DNA of 64,000 bases from Limnephilus marmoratus. Its lineage: Eukaryota; Arthropoda; Insecta; Trichoptera; Limnephilidae. This document shows, piece after piece, positions 34,674 to 44,586 of the stretch. The stretch lies in contig OU862927.1 of NCBI GenBank assembly GCA_917880885.1, positions 34,623,571 through 34,687,570 of the forward strand, written 5' to 3'. Below the pieces are notes generated by a model. That model saw nothing but the letters and a program-made list of their open reading frames with translations, made no database searches and was not told the origin of the DNA. A program made the position numbers and the translations under genes. Positions within the stretch are counted from its first letter, which is position 1; each line of letters starts with the position of its first letter.

Positions 34674-34788
34674 TTTCTCCATAAAGGTCATGGGTCCCAG
34701 AGCCACTCGCTGATTCTGAATGACCAGCTTCATGACATTCTTTGCCACTGAATCCAAATAAATATCTTTGGCCGCTTGGCTTTTTGGC
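34674..34788 (-). CDS. SLC13 exon 8, cytoplasmic linker
   Basis: 1 + 114 nt, phase 2 in and phase 0 out. Encodes a charged linker containing KNVMKLVIQNQRVALGPMTF, which corresponds to the family segment (I/L)xxEYxxLGPxxFAE that precedes the central transmembrane helix. Acceptor TTTCAG, donor GTAAGT. Confidence 0.87.
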
Positions 34789-35289
34789 CTGAAAATGTTG
34801 CAAACGAAAGAGTACCCACTGATAAATAATTTAATAGGTATTTTTTAATGTAGCAATTACTTTGTGGTTAAACATTATAAAAAAATATTTCTTTGTTAGA
34901 ATTACATATTTTATTAACGCCGACCAGTTTCAGAAGGACAGTTCTTTCCTTATGACAAACATATACATAATGACTTGCCAATTACAAAACGGTGGGTGAA
35001 CACAATCAATGTATTACTAATTGTTGTGGTAGGGGTAGGGGCGTGGCTAGGAATTTATGAAGAGTGGGGGGGGGGGGGAACAAAAGGACATTGAAAGGGA
35101 ATATATCTAAGGTAGGACTATAAGATAATATTTTCTTTTTTATTGATAGTGGACTCATTACATTATTGAGGGATTTTTTATTTATTTCCAAGACTTCTAA
35201 GTTATTTAAGCGTTTTCCTTTATTAATAGTATTAAGAATATTTATCCCTTTATCGTTAACGAAATAGGAAAAATTATTATTATTTTTTT

Positions 35290-35622
35290 TTTTTACATGA
35301 GCTCCACACAGGAGGCCCTGAGGAAAATAATTTCCCTCAGGCCTATGTCATCTTTGGGGATGCTGTGTGGAGGGTTTTTAAAGGAAAGGAAGGAGAGGAG
35401 AGATCTGGAAGGGAAAAGGGTTTAAGGGGTGGGTAGGAATCTGGGATTCAATGTGGCCTGCTCATCCGCCTCCAGGACCTAGACAAACTTCATCCCATAA
35501 ACCCAGGTACCCACTAAACCACCAAACGTAACGAACCACTTAAGATGACCTATGGCAGAGGTGCTGGTTAACCAATAAAGGTTCCCGGGGCGGCGGTACC
35601 CTTCCCGCCTCCCAAATTGATA
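35290..35622 (-). repeat. hairpin-tail retroelement, internally deleted subfamily
   Basis: Poly(T), TACATGAGCTCCACACAGGA, hairpin, then the 5' module ending TTCCCGCCTCCCAAATT. Same deletion as at 20895-21236. Confidence 0.85.
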
Positions 35623-35755
35623 ATAATAATTGAAATGATACCGGTCGGCGTTAATAAAATATATAATTGTTTCTAACAAAGAAATATTATATAATTAATT
35701 TATTTAATAGGTAACCAACGTAGCTATAGTACATGCCAAATTTTAAGAATGGCCT

Positions 35756-35998
35756 GGGTACCTAGCATGATTGATCGACATAGGTTTTATCGAAAATGTC
35801 GGTAACTTGTCATCGCTCCCGAGCACGACTGCAGGCCGCTAATGAAAAAATAAAAGTTCACGTCAAATAAATTAGGAACCCTTAGTCGTTGTGAACTGTT
35901 GTTTGTTCGTTAGCGGTCTGCAGTCGTGCTCGGGAACGATGACAAGTTACCGACATTTTCGATAAAACCTATATCGATCGACCATGCTAGGTACCCAG
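35756..35998. mobile_element. foldback MITE with about 87-bp arms
   Basis: Arms CTGGGTACCTAGCATG ... ATCGAAAATGTCGGTAACTT ... CCCGAGCACGACTGCAG and their complement. No clear target duplication. Confidence 0.82.
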
Positions 35999-36159
35999 AA
36001 GATGGTACGATACTTTTCGCACAGTTACTGACTTTACAATAAAAATAAGCGAAAGAGAAAGATACGTAAAAACATATGTGTGACAGAGAAAGAAGTGGGC
36101 ATGCCACTTTTCTGTCCTTAAACTGACACATTGCGATGATTTCTGATCAATGTCAAGCC

Positions 36160-36290
36160 GGTCTCCGAGTTTGGCTCCAGTGTAAGACCACCATTAAGAA
36201 TTGAAACGTTGATTGTAATCGACAAGAGATAGGATTACTGGCGATGCTTTAAAAGCACCCCTCCCCCTTCCCCTTCCTTCCCTCCCGCGC
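36160..36290 (+). repeat. SINE body fragment
   Basis: GGCTCCAGTGTAAGACCACC and ATTAAGAATTGAAACGTTGA match the SINE body; head and tail are missing. Confidence 0.6.
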
Positions 36291-36462
36291 ATGCTATTTG
36301 TTCTTGAAAATGAAAAGGACCCACCCCTTAAAGCCTTTTCCTTTCCAGAACTCTCCAGTTTGGCGTGTACTATAACAGGGTTAATAAAGCATTATTGTAT
36401 TACATACAGTCATAACAGCGTAACACTTTTAAATATCATTTGAGTGTAGTAAACGGTCTCAC

Positions 36463-36585
36463 CTTAGCCAGCCCATGAATGTGTATATCATGTAGAGGAA
36501 AGTACAGAAGTGAATGAGGATCATAGAAGGAAAGGTGAAGACCATAAAGGTGGTAAAATGGATGTTAGGAGCCTTGGGAAATCGA
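36463..36585 (-). CDS. SLC13 exon 7, FP...NF(A/T)xxFxF helix
   Basis: 1 + 120 + 2 nt. Encodes RFPKAPNIHFTTFMVFTFPS followed by an aromatic-rich helix ending YTFMGWL. This fits the SLC13 segment FPxxxxxNFASWFxFxFPNM. Acceptor TTCCAG, donor GTGAGA. The split codon joins exon 8 as arginine. Confidence 0.9.
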
Positions 36586-36791
36586 CTGGAAAAATAACAT
36601 TTATTCCTTTTAACAGAGGATCTACTCTAGTATAAAATAGAGTTCAAACAAATAATAAAAATTGCTTAGACGCATTCATAATACAAACTACTCAGAAAAG
36701 CTAAATTCCTATTACGCTTAACCCATTAGGCTAATTTGTTCAGTTTTCGGAACAACTCATATTGGTCTCATAAAAATCGTTGTATCCCCTC

Positions 36792-37190
36792 AGGGGGCGT
36801 TAAAGTATTACGTAATGCAATTTTTTGAAGATTTTTGACCCCCCCCCCCCCATGTAATGCGCCGTAACGTTTTTCTGTACCCTTCCCCCCCTAAACGTTA
36901 CGTAATGCCCAAGTGACAATTTTTACCTGAAAGTCACAATAAAGTTGCGCAAAGTACCAGAAAATACCTTTTTTCTCGTTTTAATCGCGTTTGTGGTAAT
37001 AAATAAAACAAGAGATTTCGAGAATGAAAAGGGTTGCCAACTTAGAAGATTTTAATTCCCTTGTTTTTTTTAACTAAATAAAGAAAAACATATTACGTAA
37101 CGCATTGTTCGAACCCCCCTTGGTAACGCACAGTAACGTTTCACAAGACCCACCCCCCAAGTGCGTTACATAATATTTGAATGGCCCCTA
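36792..37190. mobile_element. MITE of the GGGGGCGTTAAAGTATTACG family
   Basis: Inverted ends AGGGGGCGTTAAAGTATTAC / ...ACATAATATTTGAATGGCCCCT (20 shown in part). Inner ACGTAATGC(C/A) motifs. Related remnant at about 50300-50470. Resembles ISL2EU/Harbinger-like MITEs by its ends (inference). Confidence 0.72.
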
Positions 37191-37363
37191 ATGAAATATG
37201 ATCTAACAGTTTTAGAAAGATAAAATATCACGCTTTATATTCAAATCTAAAAGTTAACCGCAAAATAATTAAAATTAACACCTTTATAAATCCAAAGTTT
37301 CCGAACAAAATTTGAAAACCAAAATTTTATTTTGAAAAAACTCTTTTACAATGGTACACTTAC

Positions 37364-37424
37364 GATTCTAAGATTCCTTTAAAGATTGCATTCGTCGGAG
37401 TTCCAATTAATGTTCCCATGCCAC
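37364..37424 (-). CDS. SLC13 exon 6, GGxGT...PTN motif
   Basis: 61 nt encoding GGMGTLIGTPTNAIFKG plus three residues, a clear match to the SLC13 GG(T)GTLTGTPTN(L)VFKG signature of the N-terminal half. Acceptor TTTTAG, donor GTAAGT. It lies 140 bp from a polypurine decamer array. Confidence 0.93.
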
Positions 37425-37566
37425 CTAAAATGTCACAATTAGCTGATTACTTTCTTGGTTTCAAACTATTTAAAAATTCTTCACATTGGGCCTTTCTTTT
37501 ACAGGGATACGCAAGTATTCGATACTTGACGATTCAAATATCTTGTCGACTACCGCCATTTATCCG

Positions 37567-38438
37567 TGCTAGCAAGAAGAGCCAAGCAGAGCCTAGAAGA
37601 GATGAGAAGAATCAAAGAAGAGGCACGAAGAGGCAAGAAGAAGTAAAAAGGGCCAAGGAGAGACAGAAAGATCCCAGAAGAGACAAGAGGAAGCAAGAAG
37701 AGAAGAGAAAAGCCATGGGGGCAAGAAGAGCCAGAAGAGGGGCAAGAAGAGCCAAGAAGAGTCGAGAAAAGACAAGAAGAGATAAGAAGATCCAAGAAAA
37801 GACAAGAATAGATAAGAAGTGCCAAGAAGGACCGAAAATACTTAACAAGAAGCAAGAAGAGACTAGAAGAAGCAAGAAGAGAAGAGAAAAGCCATGAAGG
37901 GGCAAGAAGAGCCAAGAAGAGCCGAGAAAAGACGAGAAGATATAAGAAGATCCAAGATGTGACAAGAATAGATAAGATGTGCCAAGAAGGAACGAAAATA
38001 CTTAACAAGAAGCAAGAAGATCCAAGAAGAGATAAGAAGAGACAAGAATAGCCAAGAAGTGCCAAGGGACGAAAATACTTAACAAGAAGCAAGAAGAGAC
38101 GAGAAGAATTAAGAAGAGACAAGAAGATCCAAGAAGAGGTAAGACCAGCCAAGAAAAGCTAGACAAGAAGAGGAGCCGAGAAGAGGCAAGAAGGAAGACA
38201 AGAGGCAAGAAAGAGGTTAAAAAAAATTGCTCAATCCACTCCTTTATTCCTGCCCATCCTAAATTGCAATATTGGATTATTGGATTGCCATGTACACCGG
38301 TCGATTAAACTCCAACCTCCTTTCCATCCACAGAGCATGTGTTCCAAGTCCTAACAAATCAGTGCCCCTCGGTGTGCCGGTCTCACCGGGACAGTAGTGC
38401 TCCAGGCTGGGGGGTACAATCGTATCATATCGACTACC
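37567..38438 (+). repeat. polypurine decamer array plus conserved tail, copy 3
   Basis: About 650 bp of decamers, with higher-order repeats such as ACGAAAATACTTAACAAGAA three times, joined at about 38224 to the same tail (CTCAATCCACTCCTTTATTC ... CCGGTCTCACCGGGACAG ... ATCGTATCATATCG). Lies 140 bp from SLC13 exon 6. Confidence 0.88.
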
Positions 38439-38579
38439 GCCATTTATCCATGCTCAATACACATTCATCCTGTGGACGAAACTCCGGCAACCAGCCGGTT
38501 AAAGTTGTTATCACTCATGTTGTCGAGACTTTAAACAAGGCAGAATAATCAGTAATTATATATGTCCAAACCCCCAAAG

Positions 38580-39290
38580 CTAAATCAAAAAGCTATCATG
38601 GACTCTACTATCATCCGCGTAAAAATGAATTGGTGCACATGAGAAAAGGTCATTGATATGCAACTAAAACAAAGTTGGAGACAGAACCGATCCCTGTGTG
38701 CGCCAGAATTTTTCGAGTGCGAAGAAGAGGTGAAAACCATCAGCAACCGTCTGAATCGACTTCTCCCTCAAAAAGTTGGCAATCCTCATACACAAGGATG
38801 CGGGAAGGCAGTTTGTTGACAAGTCCTCGGTGCCAAACCCGGTCAAAGGCTTGAAAATGTCCAGTGCAACCGGTCTCACCGAAACGTTCCAGGCACCGCC
38901 CCCAAACATGCGTCACATACGCGAGAAGATCACCGCACGAGCGGTTCCGCCGGAATCCGTATTGACGGTCTTTAATAATTTTGTTCTTCTCGAGGTATGT
39001 GAGCAGTTTGTCGTTGATCACATGTTCCATCACCTTGGACAGAACTGATGTGATCGCTATGGGGCGGTAGTTGGCCGGGTTGGAGCACTCACCTTTCTTT
39101 GGAATGGGATGGATAACCGCTTTTTTCCAACCGAAGGGCAAAAAGCCAGAATTAAGGGGCATTTTAAAAACCTTCGTCAAAATTGAAGCTATTTCTGTAG
39201 CACTCCTCTGCAGTACCAGGGCAGGTATTCCGTCAGGCCGACTAGCTTTATTAACACGATGTGTACGAACTGAGTGCGACAAGTTTTTTA
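38580..39290 (-). pseudogene. degenerate LINE reverse transcriptase fragment
   Basis: RT motifs in order but over at least three frames: KASRPDGIPALVL, PIPKKGECSNPANYRPIAIT, QYGFRRNRSCGDLLAYVTHV, FDRVWHRGLVNKLPS, then after a shift QGSVLSPTLF, and near 38600 FYADDSRVHDS (catalytic D pair). The Pro-Ile-Pro-Lys and Tyr-Ala-Asp-Asp-Ser wording differs from the other LINEs here, so it is a separate, older family of the Jockey/R1-like group. Multiple indels. Confidence 0.8.
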
Positions 39291-39412
39291 CTTGTGTATT
39301 CCTGTTTAAGAAGGACCTTAGTTTGCAATAGATAAATTCATAATCTTGTACATATTTTCAATTTAAGTTGGACGGTACAAATGATTCAATAATAAATAAG
39401 ATAATTATTTAC

Positions 39413-39474
39413 CAATGGAAGAGGAGTAAGCTATCATCAGGAAGTAACATACTGTCATGTTGCTCGGGACAAGT
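39413..39474 (-). CDS. SLC13 exon 5, helix before the GGxGT motif
   Basis: 1 + 60 + 1 nt encoding LVPSNMTVCYFLMIAYSSSI, the helix that leads into the glycine motif (family: LCISYASSIGG). Acceptor TTCCAG, donor GTAAAT. The split glycine codon is completed by the first bases of exon 6. Confidence 0.88.
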
Positions 39475-39899
39475 CTGGAATAGTCATAATTAAAACTATT
39501 ATTATCTATATTCTGTCACTCTGGTTTTTTATTTAGAATTAACGGCACAAGGGCCATTTACCATTGTTTTTGCTTTTGTTCATAAACATATAATGCCGCA
39601 ACTCTTTCTTACACACTAAATATCAACAGTCGAAAATGAGACAAACTGTGGACGTATGTACGCACCTCCCCAAAGCAAACATACAATCATTATCATACAT
39701 CTCCCTCAAACGTACAAACAAAATGAAACGCAATTCCCGTCGCCGTGGCCGAGTCGTACTAAGATATATCTGTTTTCTCCAAAGGAAAAAAGTAGTACTT
39801 TGAAAGAAACAGACACATATTTTGTGTATCTCATCTTTTGTTTCACCATTATTTAATGGGCAAGAAAGGGCTGCAGCATTATAACGATAAGGAACGTAT

Positions 39900-40140
39900 G
39901 TTTATTGCCTGTTTGCCATCACTAAAAGAATTCCTAAAGGAATTCCAAGTCTAAAATTAATACACCTAAAAAATTTGCTTTGGACTTTTTCAATGGTATT
40001 AAAGTGATTATTAAAGACAGATCACCAAATTGTAGAGTTATATTCTGGAATGCTTCTAACGATAGAACACAATTTTTAATGTGAATATTTTTTAATAATC
40101 TTTTGATATTCTTACTATAAAACCCAGCATTTTCATAGAC
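39900..40140 (-). pseudogene. LINE thumb-region fragment
   Basis: Minus strand reads MKMLGFIVRISKDY, later EYNSTIW and NTIEKVQSKFFRCINFRL with stops between. Same domain as in the LINEs at 21.4 and 48.9 kb. It abuts the 3' tail of the 40.15-42.66 kb LINE. Confidence 0.6.
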
Positions 40141-40149
40141 CTTTTAGTG

Positions 40150-42660
40150 ATTTATTTATTTATTTATTTGAGACACAAACAGGATATTTATATAACATTT
40201 TTGTGGGTAGTATATAATAAATTAAAATACAAATATAAGTATCCCTAGATTAATGTGTCTGCATTATTCACATATGCATTTTCACAGAAGCAAACTCTTG
40301 AAAAACAACGCAAGTATTATTTATACATAAGTTGAAAACTTAAATACAAAATTGAAATACATAATAACAACAAGTATACAATATTTATAAAGTATTTACT
40401 GAAAAGTATCTAATGTAACTTTTTTTTTTAAGTGCACAAATTGTGGAGATATTTTTTGAAATATGTTATATTATTTGCAAAAATATCTATGGAACTGTGT
40501 ATTTTGACAAGATCGTTGTATGACCGAGACATTCTAGATATAGGATTAAAATATCCAGTATTATTTGTAAAAATTTCAGTCCAAAATATGTTAAGGGTTC
40601 TTGTAGATTTGGGCCTGGCCTATAACTTAATTTGGTTGACTAAGTTACTGTCTACATGATTATTCATAATTTTATAGAGCATTAAGAGGTCATTTATGTT
40701 TCGTCTTTTAACTAGACTCTCTAATTTGAAATATGTAAGTCTTTGTTCATACCCGTCTAGAAGATGGTGGACACCTGATCGGTAAGACAAAATCCGTGTA
40801 AATTTTCTTTGGAGTGATTCGAGTCTAGATACCTGTGTAATATAAAGTGGATTCCAGACTGTTGACCCGTACTCAAGAACACTTCGGATTAAGGAATTGA
40901 ATAGAATTATTAGGCTATTAGAATTCTTAAACAGTTTGGTTGATCTTACAATAAAACCTAGTAATTTATTTGATTTACTCACAATATATTCAATGTACTG
41001 ATTGAATGTCAGTTTGTTGTCAAATATAATTCCTAAATCTTTTATTAATTCAACTGTTTCGAGACTGTGACCACATATGCTATATGAATATAGAATTTTG
41101 TTGGTGTTCTTGGTGAAGTTTATAACTTTGCACTTAGCAATATTCAGTTCCATTTCATTGTCAACACACCAGGTAGATATTGTGTTAAGGTCTTGTTGTA
41201 AGAGTTCACAATCTTTCATAGATTTAATTTCTTTATATAATTTGAGGTCATCAGCATATAGAGAAAAATTACAGCGGAGTTTATGTGTAAGGTCGTTAAT
41301 AAAGATTAAGAAAAGTAAGGGTCCAAGGTGAGATCCTTGTGGTACGCCCGACGTAACTAATATTGGGGAAGAGTTAAATCCGTTAATAGTAACTAATTGA
41401 CTTCTATGTGATAAATATGATTCTAACCAACGAAGCAGGTTTCCGTGAATGCCGATTTTATCGAGTTTATTAATTAAGATAGAGTGACTAACTTTGTCAA
41501 AGGCCTTACTGAAGTCGGTGTACACGACATCTACTTGTGTTTTATTATTTATCGATTTACACAGAAAGTCCATATATTCGAGTAAATTAGTATTTGTGGA
41601 TCTTTTAGCTACAAATCCATGTTGGAAAGGACTAAGTATATGTGTTACATGGTTAAAAATGGTTTTATATACAATGGACTCGAATATTTTGCCAAAACAA
41701 GATAAAAGGCTGATAGGACGGTAGTTAGTTACATCATTTTTACTGCCAGATTTGTGGATTGGAATTACGTGGGCAACCTTCCACAGATTCGGAAATACCC
41801 CATCGTTCAGACTTTTGATGAATATTTTGTGTAATGGTGTTGCAAGCTGATCTGCACAATTTCGAATAAATAGTGGAGGAATTCCATCTGGGCCGGAACC
41901 CTTATTGATATCAACAGTGTTTAATTTTGCTTTGACCTCGTCTAACGTTATATTGATATGAGACAGTGGATAATTATAGAGTGGGGATGAAAGTTTAGAG
42001 TCACTCTTAGAATTGGATGGTGGGGTAAAAACAGAAGAGAAGTAAGTAGATAACAGCTCACACGTATCTTCTCCATTTGTTGCTGATTTGTCGTGGAGAT
42101 GCATGATTTTGGGGAGAGAATTTGAAATTCTTTTCGAATTAATGAGAGTTGAAAGATTTTTGATACTGTTAGGGAGAGAATTTTCTACTGAATCTACATA
42201 GGCTTTAAGGCATGTACGTATGGATACTTTTACTCTAGCCCTCAAGATAGAAAAACTGTCATAGTCACTTTGATTTTTGTATTTTTTCCATTTCTTTCTA
42301 AACTTTTCTTTTTCTCTGAGTTGGTGGATGAGAACACTGCTAAACCAAATTGGAAACTTATTATTCCTGATTCTTAAGCGCGGAGTGTGTTTTTCAATTG
42401 ATAGCCATAACAAGTTATAAAAATGTAGTAGGGAGTCATTACAATTCAGGGTATTAAGATCGTCCCAGTTATTAAGTGACAACATTTCATTGCATTTAAT
42501 GTAATCCGTTTTTTTGAAGTTATATTTGATGTGATCTGGATTGGTGGGTAGGGGTCTGTATTTGGACGTGATAGAAGTTATATGAGATACAAAGCAGAGT
42601 TTCTGGTAAAAAATGAAGCCTTGGTCAGTATTCCATCTACAAAGATTAAACCAACACTAC
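40150..42660 (-). mobile_element. 5'-truncated Jockey/CR1-like LINE
   Basis: A LINE lacking its endonuclease. Its 5' side stops where a TIR element starts (42661). The 3' end shows a tail of AAAT repeats at about 40150-40172 (minus strand). Coding sequence extends upstream of the first ATG (42485) to about 42650 without a stop, and continues downstream of 40620 in another frame to about 40430. Confidence 0.85.
40430..42485 (-). CDS. LINE reverse transcriptase, C-terminal frameshift
   Basis: 621 residues in one frame (42485-40620). The pre-RT region is followed by RT motifs NKGSGPDGIPP, NYRPISLLS, HGFVAKRSTNTN, VVYTDFSKAFDKVSH, SGVPQGSHLGPLLF and FSLYADDLKLY (catalytic D pair), then the thumb-like region with LEYGSTVW. 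After 40620 the frame shifts; the typical LINE C-terminus (NIFWTEIFTNNTGYFNPISR and the NDLVKIHSSIDIF segment) continues in a second frame to about 40430. The endonuclease is missing. It is most like the Jockey/CR1 group (no RNase H). Probably dead because truncated and frameshifted. Confidence 0.85.
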
Positions 42661-42834
42661 CCATTGGAGCGACTAAGGTCAAAATATGGCCCGCTTTTAT
42701 TTTTCTGCGATTGACAGCGGTCCAAAATTAGACCACATTTTTTTTTCCAAAGTTTTTGGAAGTTTACGATTTTATAATATTTTTTTAATAAATCCTACGA
42801 AAATGTGATAATCGACAAAAGATAGGTGGCTATA

Positions 42835-43994
42835 TTTTACTAATATTATAAAGGGGAAAGTTTGTATGGATGTATGTTTGTTACTCTTTCACGCGAAAAC
42901 TACTGAATGGATTTGAATGAAACTTTACAACTTTACAATATAGCTCATACATCAGAATAGTCTATAGGCTATAGCTTAGAGCTCGGGCGTTATGAAAAAT
43001 AATTTCATTTTTCATACATTTTCTGTCGGTAACAAAATCGATTTATTGCAAACGTCAGAAAAAAACAAACCAATTGTCACCTTGGAAACGATGTTTTTTT
43101 TTTTTAAATTTGGCAATTCACCCTAAAAAGATTGCTTTGCTGGCGTCGTACTTAATAACTATCTCTAAAAATGAATCGCCGAAATGTATGTATGCGCATA
43201 AATCCGAACGACTGCACCAAATTGGACTATTCTTTTTTGTTGTTCGTTATTTTGTATAAAACTACCGTTGAGTTCTGGCATTATGAAATTTATATAAAAA
43301 ATTATAATAGGTTGCACGCGAGCAGTTTGAAATGTATCGGGAATGAATGTGTGGAATGCGAGAGGTGAGAGGGGGGAGTGGGGAGGGGGTTAGGGGAGGG
43401 AGAGGCGGGAGGGAAGGAGGGGAAAGGGGAAGGATGGAGGAGGGTGTGGGGAGGAGTAGGGGATGGGGGGAAGGGGGTTGATGGGGGGAGTGGTGTGGGG
43501 AGAGGGAAGGTGGAGGAGGCGGAGTGGGGTGGGAGAGGTCGGAGGGAAGTAAGGGGTAGAGGTGAGGGGAGGGGTGGGTGGAGGTATAGGGGGAGTGGGT
43601 TGATGGGAGTGGTGAGAGGGAAGGTGGAGGAGGCGGAGTGGGGTGGGAGAGGTGGGAGGGAAGGAAGTGGAAGGGGGAGGGGTGGAGGAAGGTGGGGGGA
43701 GGTGGGGGGAGGGGTCGGTGGAGAAGGAGATGGAGGGAGAGGGGGGTTGATGGATGAGAGGAGTGGGGAGAGGAAAGGTGGAGGGTGGAGGAGTTTGGGG
43801 AGGGGTGAGGGGAGGGGGGAAGGGGAGGGCGGTTGAAGGGGGGAGTATAATGGGGGGAGGGGTGGGTGGAGGGGGAGGGGTGGGTGGAGGGGGAGGGGGG
43901 TTGATGATGGTGGTGGAGTGGGGAGAGGGAAGGTGGAGGAGGCGGAGTGGGAAACCCCTAATACCATGCGAGCGAAGCCGCGGGAAAAAGCTAG
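42835..43994 (+). mobile_element. non-autonomous Helitron inside a TIR element
   Basis: Ends with GCGGGAAAAAGCTAG before T. The 5' region is TTTTACTAATATTATAAAGG followed by an AAGTTTGTATGGATG block typical of insect Helitrons, though it starts TT rather than TC. The uninterrupted relative at 9951-10274 gives the empty site and fixes both ends. Internally a G-rich tract of about 590 bp. Confidence 0.85.
43358..43950 (+). repeat. G-rich polypurine minisatellite in the Helitron
   Basis: Nearly pure G/A on the plus strand with GGGGAGGGGG-type runs and recurring longer blocks (GGAAGGTGGAGGAGGCGGAG three times). G-quadruplex formation is plausible. The Pro-rich minus-strand open frame across it (265 codons) is a composition artefact. 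The same place in the relatives at 6775-6840 and 13700-13840 is also C/G-rich. Confidence 0.85.
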
Positions 43995-44144
43995 TAGAAC
44001 TACAATCAGTTTGTATGTCTCCATATTAAAATTCAGAGGTATGATTTTTTTTAATGTGGGCGGAAAATTTTCAAAATGATCTCCAAAAAACACGAGCAAT
44101 TGGAGGAAAAAGTTTTAAATCGGTCTGTCGCTCCAGTGGCTACA

Positions 44145-44232
44145 CAATGAATAAATACATTGGGTGTTTATTTTTGCAGAACCTCATAACTTGGCATTTG
44201 TTAATATTTAACTGAAGTTTTACATTGATTTT
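44145..44232 (-). pseudogene. short LINE RT fragment
   Basis: Minus strand INVKLQLNINKCQVMRFCKN matches the post-catalytic LxLNxxKCxxxxFxxN motif of Jockey-like RT. It lies directly against the TIR element ending at 44139. Confidence 0.5.
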
Positions 44233-44249
44233 ATTTTATACATTACATA

Positions 44250-44578
44250 TAGGGTGTTAAGGGACTTACTTTAAGCAGTGATTCTTCACATTATTTGGAG
44301 TAAACAATATAAATGAAATTTTCAATGCTTTTTTTTTCCACAAAAACATTGAAACACAATTAGGACAATCACGTTGAATAGTCGGGGCCGGGATAATGTG
44401 TTGGGCGGTTACTTGGCTGAGCGACCAGTGACGTCAAGGAGAAGATTTCTTTTGTTGTTTGATTTTGAAAAAAAAAACGAAAAAGTCACCAGAAACCAAA
44501 ATTTCATTTACATTTTTTACTCCAAATAATGCCAGGAATCTCTGGTTGAAGTAAGTAAAGTACTTAAAACTCTTAACA
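44250..44578. repeat. diverged relative of the TATACAGGGTGT foldback
   Basis: Shares TGAGCGACCAGTGACG, AAATTTCATTTACATTTTTT and the GGAGTAAA arm with 2744-3135; the outer ends are eroded. Confidence 0.65.
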
Positions 44579-44586
44579 CTCTAATG

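Larger units (their letters stand above)
42661..44139. mobile_element. TIR DNA transposon, 4-bp TSD, split by a Helitron
   Basis: Termini CCATTGGAGCGAC and GTCGCTCCAGTGG are inverted repeats, flanked by CTAC on both sides. Without the Helitron (1160 bp) it is 319 bp and aligns along its length with 9951-10274. No transposase. Superfamily unassigned; a 4-bp non-TTAA duplication argues against piggyBac. Confidence 0.82.

Noticed and set aside
37550..38208. Open frames up to 200 codons in the third polypurine array
   Set aside because: Same compositional artefact; repeats of the decamer.
43302..44099. 265-codon minus-strand frame, Pro/Ser/Leu-rich
   Set aside because: Arises from the G-rich minisatellite and runs across Helitron boundaries.
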